The notes beneath the pieces were generated by a model that saw nothing but the letters and a program-made list of their open reading frames with translations, was not told the DNA's origin and ran no database searches. A stretch of DNA of 10,853 nt from CAZWDL01 sp964632995 (GTDB lineage: Bacteria; Bacteroidota; Bacteroidia; Chitinophagales; Saprospiraceae). The translations under genes and the position numbers were made by a program. Each line of letters begins with the position of its first letter. The stretch's first letter is position 1. The DNA is taken from NCBI GenBank assembly GCA_964632995.1, contig CAZWDL010000179.1, forward strand, positions 1 to 10,853, written 5' to 3'. Shown here in pieces: positions 7,401-10,853 of the stretch.

Positions 7401-7804
7401 CTGACATGCTCTTTGGAGTAGGCATTGAAAAAAACGCCGATCAGGATGGAGAAGGCCTTCTCTTTGTCCTCCCGCAAATACCGGGTGTTGGCCGTCAGGC
7501 CGCTCTCGCTCTGTAGGGTAAGGTAGGCGCCGCGGGTGTAGGAACCCTCATCGCGCTCACGTCTTTTTTCCGCTCCGGAGGACTGGTTGTAAAAACGCTT
7601 GAGCGGCGGGACGAGCAGTGTGGCGACGGCATCGACCAGTGTCGTCTTTCCCGAGCCGTTGCCGCCGGTAAGCAGGGAATTTTCGCCGTTGGGCTTCAGG
7701 CGCCAGATGTGCCGGTCGAAGGTTCCCCAATTGAACACTTCGACGTACTGCAACCGAAATCCTTGCGATTGGCCCTCCTCATTTCCATCAAAAAATCCTA
7801 GCAT
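4403..7804 (-). CDS. jetC: Wadjet JetC, SMC-like ATPase
   Basis: 1133 residues, full length for the family. JetC is the SMC-type motor that dimerises, binds ATP and extrudes DNA loops together with JetA and JetB. An N-terminal half of the ABC head carries Walker A GGNGSGKTT (47-55, K53). Long charged coiled-coil arms run from about 255 to 455 and from about 630 to 980. They flank a globular hinge-like region (about 456-625) with WTGPVEQVLRPLALSLLV and LGWDN. The C-terminal head has the ABC signature SLSGGEKAK (1010-1018), Walker B FVVIDEAF (about 1046-1053; D1050, E1051) and the D-loop KVDPD. All ATPase motifs are intact. The start MLGFFDGNEEG is ATG at 7804, 7 bp after jetB, so translation is probably coupled. 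The related SMC-like proteins MukB and MksB are less likely, because the neighbours carry the Wadjet-specific DUF3375, DUF4194 and DUF3322/2220 domains. Confidence 0.95.
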   Translation of the reverse strand: MLGFFDGNEEGQSQGFRLQYVEVFNWGTFDRHIWRLKPNGENSLLTGGNGSGKTTLVDAVATLLVPPLKRFYNQSSGAEKRRERDEGSYTRGAYLTLQSESGLTANTRYLREDKEKAFSILIGVFFNAYSKEHVSLAQVRWFSNSGLNRAYFFAAAPLTIEEDFKPMDSSGMWKRRLKERTGAEEFDSFLKYSQRFSKFFGLKSDKALSLFSQTIGIKVLGDLNSFIRSNMLEESDTEQEFLELREHYEHLLRAYQSIEQAQKQLELLQPVVDGSDALRRLEKELQDISLLEESIPAFFAGRRNALYQRAIEDLEADLLRKENRIAAIRHSLQDLQERQTNLHVTLHSSKVYEQLQNLEKQIQYLQREAARRRNTAGRYREIADALQVKAEPTEKQFYKNLEAFQGQIEELEQESQKLRRDSTEFAIQLRSLEEAREKLDEQLQSLLKRRNRLPLEQVSIRQAMIQILEVPEEALPFAAELIKVKDTEREWTGPVEQVLRPLALSLLVEEELYERVLSYVHRAQLDGKISFFKVSESPMRFQLPDIPEDHLLSKVEVKRDHPVSLWLLERLYRDYNYTCANGYISLTHYQQGVNDKGLIKNLTHHQRDDKAERISEASHVLGWDNRSTVVLLQRRLKEVTEEIADLESAREQREQAERLLRTRQQTLSRLGQFTDFAEIDWKSTEEEIRQLEQDRDQIVKSSDQLKELQVQLEEVSGRIKRENSTLGSVLDQKGGLQTRLGDYREKREAAQVSLEAFSNKDYSAQFGDIEGMIVSNELTVRNISAEENRISRQVSQEKEGKSRQLEKVKIQVQLSMQKFINPSADVLEKHPSWTADTLDLRTDLSFLGEFERLYRKIKEEDLPQFKKRFKDWLNERLILDIANFKASLDNKEAAIQQSIATINRSLYDIDFSSRPVTYIQLDLQKTRDQAVREFKQMLRDAMPDVGKFAQGDEKEQEASFKRIRRIIKELSANEAWRRKVTDVRNWLEFAAIERFRADDRERQYYVDSQSLSGGEKAKLAYTILASAIAYQFGIRNDNHRRRSLRFVVIDEAFSKVDPDNALYAMELFKQLNLQLMVVTPLDKINVAEPFIHTVHYVLNRDKRTSEVYDFPIEVYHQRKADFRAAELPKSESE

Positions 7805-7811
7805 ATCACAA

Positions 7812-8396
7812 TTATGATTCTTTCAATTTCCGTTTAATCTCCGCCAGCTTCTCCACATCGACCTTTGCCTTGACGATTCGCCGGACTTCATAGGTTTTCA
7901 CCTGCTCATCGCGCTGTCGCACCTCTACCTCCCGCAGGAAGCCCAGTCCGACTGTCTGATTGATGTATTGATCCAGGCGCTCCAGGAGCTTCACCTCGTC
8001 GGTCTTATTTTCAAAGAAAACTTCGATGCGCTCTTTCAATTCCCGGTTATTGATGAAGAGCTTGCGGCTGTCCGTATTGTATAAATCGAACTCTTCGAGC
8101 GCCTCGCGCAGGACGACCAGCAGCAGGGTCACCTCATAGCTCAGCGGCATGCGGCGCACCAGGCGCGGCGACGGATTGGGCGCGCCGTCCAGTTCATCGG
8201 GTTGGGAAAGATAGGCAAAGCCCTCCTTTTCATTCAGGTGTAATTCCACTCCCATCGCTGCGAAATACTGGCGCACCTGGTGCTGAAAAGCCAGCAATTC
8301 CTGCCAGACCCGGCGGTCCTCGTCGTAGATCACGCCCTGTAACAACTTGACCAGCAGGGGGGCGTAAGCGGGGATGGAGGGTTGGGTTTGATCCAT
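7812..8396 (-). CDS. jetB: Wadjet JetB, DUF4194 (MukE-like) subunit
   Basis: 194 residues. JetB is the winged-helix KITE subunit that, as a dimer, binds the JetA kleisin next to the JetC heads. Recognised by DUF4194 features: an N-terminal helical part (LLVKLLQGVIYDEDRRVW, 14-31, then QYFAAMGVELHLNEKEGFAYL), the middle block RLVRRMPLSYEVTLLLVVLR (78-97), and the C-terminal winged-helix part with ERLDQYINQTVGLGFLRE (139-156). Length is typical. ATG at 8396 begins a MDQTQPSIPAYAP leader. The upstream sequence is A/T-rich without Shine-Dalgarno. jetC starts 7 bp downstream. Upstream, jetA is separated by 368 bp containing a large palindrome, whereas I would expect these two genes to be almost adjacent. 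jetB may therefore need its own promoter or depend on read-through of the structure. Confidence 0.93.
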   Translation of the reverse strand: MDQTQPSIPAYAPLLVKLLQGVIYDEDRRVWQELLAFQHQVRQYFAAMGVELHLNEKEGFAYLSQPDELDGAPNPSPRLVRRMPLSYEVTLLLVVLREALEEFDLYNTDSRKLFINNRELKERIEVFFENKTDEVKLLERLDQYINQTVGLGFLREVEVRQRDEQVKTYEVRRIVKAKVDVEKLAEIKRKLKES

Positions 8397-8500
8397 GTTT
8401 GGTATTGCTGTTTAAAAATGTCAATTTTTAAGGAAAATAAAAAAAATCAATCAATGTTTGATCCCAGTTGGGCGAGTCCTGCCAGTTTTCTAAAAACTTA
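8397..8500 (-). promoter_or_regulatory. A/T-rich leader of jetB, possible promoter region
   Basis: About 100 bp between the palindrome and the jetB start, with a T-rich run (about 8427-8450 in plus coordinates) and the string TTGACATTTTTAAA on the minus strand close to the gene. I cannot find a well-spaced TTG / TAnnTTTG pair, so a promoter is only suggested by composition. A short open frame ending at 8428 (NWQDSPNWDQTLIDFFYFP) crosses it, but it has no start codon of its own outside the palindrome. Confidence 0.2.
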
Positions 8501-8760
8501 AGCGCGGGGGTTGGCGTCGCTGCGCTTGCCTGCCTGTAGGGATCGGGGTGCTCCTGCACCCCTCTTGTGGGGGCTCGGTCGCTGCGCTCCCTCTCTGTGG
8601 GGCCCGCTCTAGCAGGCGCAGTACTATCCAATATAATATACGTACCGACTCTGTTAGAGCAGCTCCCCACAGCGAGGCGAAGCCGAGCCCCCACGATAGC
8701 CGCCAGCAGGCGGCTATCCCCTCAGGCAGGCAAGCGCAGCGACGCCAACCCCCACACGCT
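8501..8760. mobile_element. 260-bp palindromic structured element between jetA and jetB
   Basis: Outer arms are a perfect 31-bp inverted repeat (8506-8536 with 8723-8753), extended by AGCG (8501-8504) with CGCT (8757-8760) across a small internal loop. Inside lie paired arms at 8567-8578/8683-8694 (12 bp), 8595-8602/8665-8672 (8 bp) and 8606-8611/8655-8660 (6 bp). Two side hairpins branch off: GGGGTGC/GCACCCC (8545-8551/8556-8562) and GATAGCCGCC/GGCGGCTATC (8695-8704/8709-8718). The tip is A/T-rich (8621-8645). The whole would form a branched cruciform in DNA or a branched RNA. The left edge is 4 bp from the jetA stop codon. There is no credible coding sequence. Best read as a MITE-like or REP-like dispersed element inserted in the operon. 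A regulatory RNA structure is the alternative. Confidence 0.75.
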
Positions 8761-8764
8761 AATC

Positions 8765-10234
8765 TCACCTCACAAAAACGATCTCCGGCAGTATTACCTG
8801 CTTCTCCAGCGTCGCCTCCGCATCGGTTACCTGCCAACGGACGGCGGTCTTCCGGCTTTTGTCGACGCGGTGCCGGGACGTACCGGTGGCTATGGAAAAA
8901 TAAGTGAGGACTTCCGTCAATCCTTTTTGCACCGGATATTGCTGCAATACTTCGTTCAGGCTTACCTGCTCGCGGTGTTGGAGCAGGGCCTTGATATTGG
9001 CTTCCAGTTCCCGTTTGTTCATTTCAAACTGGTCGAAGAGTTCGGTCAGGTCGAGACCGGAAGGCGCCTGATTTTCCAAACTTTCGGGTTGCCTCTCAAA
9101 GGTAGCCTCCCGGGGCCGTTCTCCCAGGGGACGTTCCAGGGGTAGTTGGATCTCCGGCGCGTCTTCGATATAAATGAATTCCCGCTGGTCATGGATCCGG
9201 CCGATCTTTTCCACTGCCAGGTTTTTGATGTCGTTGACGATCTCGCGGGTACGGCGCCGCTCGGTCAGGTTGCGTTCGCCAAGGATGCGGCTCAACTTTT
9301 TGGCCAGCAGATGATTGCCCTCGATAATCTTCTGTCCGGCGCGGTGCAGGTACAGTTTGATATAGCGAAGAAAGGGATCCTCAGATTCGATATTCCGCTC
9401 CCGCATCAAACGGAACAGCTGTGTCACTCTGGCGTGCAGCTCTTCCTGTTTGCTGTCGGCGATGAGAAACTGCCAGAAGGCATAGAAGCTTCGGCCCTGG
9501 TCCGAACTTTTCAGCTCGTCGATAGCGTCGAGGGCGTAGCCGAGAATCTGCCCCCGGTGCATCTCCCGGCAGGTTTGTTTTTTGTAAATATTCAGACTGA
9601 TTTCCTTAAAGTTCTGCTCCACCTCTTTGAAGTCGGAGATCAGTTCGCGAGCGGTCCGGCTGATCAGATGGAAGCGCTCTTTGACCTGGGTATCGTTGAA
9701 GGTCTGCACGCGGCCCGTTTTTTTGATCTCGTTGATCTGCAGATTAATCTCGCGCCGCTTTTTCTCCAGCTCGGCAATTTTCTTCCTCGGATCCTCCCGT
9801 GTATTGTCGATCAGCTCCTGCAGCTGTTGGTAGATGGTCAGGAAACGCGACTCCGTGCCGACGAACTCGCGCTTTTGCAGCCCTTCCATCCATTGAAAGG
9901 CCCGCTCCGTGTAAGAAGTCAGCTCGATGACCGGCTCTCCCTCGTCATTGGGATAACGGCGCAGGTATCGGTGATCCTCGCCGCACCAGTCGCTGAGGTA
10001 TTTTTCGGCCAGCGCAATGGAGTCGGCGACCTCGCCCTCGCGCAGGTCTTCGTCATCGAGGTACTCCAGATAGTCGGCCAGCCGGTTGACCAGCTCGTAA
10101 TGCGGAATGATCACCTGGTTGGCCGCCTTAAACTCCCGGAAGAGAAAGCTCAGGATAAGCGGCGCCGTCCGCGCGCGAATCAGGCGAATGACAGGAGAAA
10201 CCGAACGGATGCTTTTGAGCTCTTCGTAGGTCAT
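8765..10234 (-). CDS. jetA: Wadjet JetA, DUF3375 (kleisin-like) subunit
   Basis: 489 residues from ATG at 10234. JetA is the MukF-like kleisin that bridges the JetC heads and recruits JetB. DUF3375 hallmarks are visible: an N-terminal helical part (SVSPVIRLIRARTAPLILSF, then ELVNRLADYLEYL), LTSYTERAFQWME (105-117), and KREFVGTESRFLTIYQQL just after it. A charged coiled coil follows (about 147-172, DPRKKIAELEKKRREINLQI), then a long helical middle, a low-complexity acidic/proline linker (about 355-395) and a C-terminal winged-helix-like domain. The frame is open 18 bp further up to a TTG (10252, MGNNIA), but the ATG gives the usual N-terminus (MTYEELKSIRSV) and has GGGA about 12 bases upstream, so it is preferred. 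It is the first gene of the operon. Its stop codon is 4 bp from a large palindrome that separates it from jetB. Confidence 0.94.
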   Translation of the reverse strand: MTYEELKSIRSVSPVIRLIRARTAPLILSFLFREFKAANQVIIPHYELVNRLADYLEYLDDEDLREGEVADSIALAEKYLSDWCGEDHRYLRRYPNDEGEPVIELTSYTERAFQWMEGLQKREFVGTESRFLTIYQQLQELIDNTREDPRKKIAELEKKRREINLQINEIKKTGRVQTFNDTQVKERFHLISRTARELISDFKEVEQNFKEISLNIYKKQTCREMHRGQILGYALDAIDELKSSDQGRSFYAFWQFLIADSKQEELHARVTQLFRLMRERNIESEDPFLRYIKLYLHRAGQKIIEGNHLLAKKLSRILGERNLTERRRTREIVNDIKNLAVEKIGRIHDQREFIYIEDAPEIQLPLERPLGERPREATFERQPESLENQAPSGLDLTELFDQFEMNKRELEANIKALLQHREQVSLNEVLQQYPVQKGLTEVLTYFSIATGTSRHRVDKSRKTAVRWQVTDAEATLEKQVILPEIVFVR

Positions 10235-10294
10235 TGCAATATTGTTTCCCAATCATAAAAGTAATGTTTTACTACGGAAGTGCTATCATTTCTT
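10235..10294 (-). promoter_or_regulatory. Region upstream of jetA, candidate operon promoter
   Basis: The A/T-rich 60 bp before jetA should hold the operon promoter. On the minus strand TACTTTTA (10256-10263) matches the Bacteroidota -7 box TAnnTTTG at all but the last position. There is no TTG at the expected -33 distance, so the assignment is weak. No operator-like palindrome is seen. Confidence 0.2.
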
Positions 10295-10381
10295 CTACTC
10301 CTTCTCCCCTGACCCCAAATTGAGTTCAAAATCCAGCCGCTTAATCACAGGGATGCCGGCCTGATAAATACCACTTTCCAT
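10295..10381 (-). CDS. Possible 28-codon ORF upstream of jetA
   Basis: ATG at 10381 (minus) to TAG at 10295-10297 encodes MESGIYQAGIPVIKRLDF, then ELNLGSGEKE. The composition is protein-like and the gene lies 60 bp before jetA on the same strand, so it could be a leader peptide or the end of a lost gene. I recognise no family, it is very short, and it may be chance. Confidence 0.2.
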   Translation of the reverse strand: MESGIYQAGIPVIKRLDFELNLGSGEKE

Positions 10382-10463
10382 AATACTATTTCAAGATAAA
10401 GAGGAAAGTGAAAACTAATCTCGCTGATGGAGGAAACTGCCGCAAAGTCGGGAGGCGCGCTTC

Positions 10464-10542
10464 ACGCAATTGTCTGAACCGGGATGGGCGGGATGGAGGG
10501 ATGGGGGGGGCTGCCCTGGCTTTACCCTCTCTGAAACCAGGG
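10464..10542 (+). repeat. GGGATGG-type intergenic repeat, copy D
   Basis: The head ACGCAATTGTC TGAACCGGGAT (10464-10485) equals partial copy C at 1520-1541. GGGATGGAGGGATGG-like sequence and a G-run follow, then a hairpin CCCTGG (10514-10519) with CCAGGG (10537-10542). The plan is the same as copies A and B, but the hairpin sequence differs. Confidence 0.55.
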
Positions 10543-10545
10543 ATC

Positions 10546-10723
10546 CTACCGGATGCTCGGCAAAAAATCTTCGAGGCTCAGACCTTCTTCTATTTCCCAC
10601 CACTGCCTGGTATGCCGAAAATTAGGCGATCGCAAATTTGCCTTTCGCCATACAGCGCAGGCGAGCCAATCCCAGGTCAAAAGTATCCGGCTTTATACCT
10701 TTCAGGGTCTCGTAACGCTGCAT
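10546..10723 (-). pseudogene. Frame-shifted coding debris, unknown family
   Basis: Two overlapping minus-strand frames look protein-like. One runs from ATG at 10723 to TAA at 10622-10624 and encodes MQRYETLKGIKPDTFDLGLA, then RLRCMAKGKFAIA (33 residues). The other is open from 10692 to a TAG at 10546-10548 (48 residues, no ATG) and ends RHTRQWWEIEEGLSLEDFL. Joining them by one frameshift near the middle would give a single polypeptide of about 58 residues. The EEGLSLEDFL helix recalls DUF433-type antitoxin proteins, but this is a weak resemblance. It is probably a decayed small gene, and may be non-coding. Confidence 0.3.
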
Positions 10724-10851
10724 GATGCAGAAAAAAATTTAATGCCATTTGGTAAACACCTCGACCCATCGATTGAAATCCCCTGCCAGTTGTCGGCATT
10801 CAAGCGGATTTCCTCACGCAGTTCTTCCAGCAGGAGCGTTACCTTGGATTT
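10702..10851 (-). pseudogene. Partial reading frame entering from the right edge
   Basis: Coming in from outside the window on the minus strand, the frame reads KSKVTLLLEELREEIRL, exactly as in the left copy (1616-1783). It then diverges (NADNWQGISIDG and onward) to a TGA at 10702-10704. A shift of one frame at the divergence point would instead give ECRQLAGDFNRWVEVFTKWH and a TAA at 10739-10741, which looks more like a natural C-terminus. The gene is therefore likely disrupted, but its main body lies outside the window. Confidence 0.3.
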
Positions 10852-10853
10852 GA
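10799..10853 (+). repeat. 55-bp direct repeat, right copy (reaches window end)
   Basis: Matches 1632-1686 at every base in the same orientation and stops only because the window stops. It lies about 550 bp beyond the start of jetA, so the pair frames the whole accessory block. Confidence 0.85.

Noticed and set aside
8428..8500. Open frame ending in FLENWQDSPNWDQTLIDF before jetB
   Set aside because: It looks protein-like but has no start codon outside the palindrome and only about 22 residues of plausible sequence.
8428..9145. Several open frames on both strands across the jetA-jetB spacer
   Set aside because: They exist because the G/C-rich palindrome lacks stop codons. The translations are low-complexity Arg/Ala/Pro/Ser strings that read the two arms of the same inverted repeat.
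3225..10234. MukBEF or MksBEFG instead of Wadjet type I
   Set aside because: The gene order and the DUF3375/DUF4194/DUF3322-DUF2220 features match JetABCD. The short 194-residue second subunit and the Toprim protein with GDLD fit JetB and JetD.
9146..10258. A 370-codon plus-strand open frame opposite jetA
   Set aside because: It lies wholly antisense to a clear DUF3375 protein. Its product is a Leu/Phe/Val-rich mirror of the jetA codons with no domain, and it is a codon-composition artefact.

Overview
The window most likely comes from a member of the Bacteroidota. Start codons lack clear Shine-Dalgarno sequences and are instead preceded by A/T-rich stretches. There are short lipoproteins, a membrane-anchored dihaem cytochrome c, and scattered repeats of the AATTGTCTGAACCGGGAT / TCCCGTCTAAAA type that I associate with this phylum. 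The genus cannot be fixed from sequence alone.

The main content is a complete type I Wadjet (JetABCD) anti-plasmid defence operon on the minus strand, reading right to left: jetA (about 8765-10234, DUF3375, kleisin-like), jetB (7812-8396, DUF4194, MukE-like), jetC (4403-7804, SMC-like ATPase) and jetD (3225-4382, DUF3322/DUF2220 Toprim nuclease). From family knowledge, JetABC forms an ATP-driven loop-extruding condensin and JetD cuts small circular DNA once extrusion stalls. All key ATPase and Toprim motifs are present, so the system looks functional. It is a known system, not a new one. Two features are unusual: jetD has no usable ATG, and jetA and jetB are separated by 368 bp that hold a 260-bp near-perfect palindrome with internal side hairpins (8501-8760).

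Left of the operon, 1-259 holds small repeats. It is followed by a plus-strand c-type cytochrome (260-1234). A gene-poor stretch, 1235-2274, contains several copies of a GGGATGG-type repeat with hairpins, a broken minus-strand reading frame, and a 217-bp MITE-like inverted-repeat element (1892-2108). Two short plus-strand genes for exported proteins follow (2275-2673 and 2729-3100). The first is A/T-rich, tyrosine-rich and cysteine-containing. The second is a charged helical lipoprotein. They converge on jetD across a strong hairpin (3156-3184).

Right of jetA, 10253-10853 holds no intact gene that I recognise. It has a possible 28-codon ORF, another copy of the GGGATGG-type repeat, and minus-strand reading-frame debris. 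The window ends in an exact 55-bp copy of a sequence at 1632-1686. The defence operon and the two small exported-protein genes are therefore bracketed by direct repeats, which fits an accessory island inserted into or rearranged within repeat-rich intergenic DNA.
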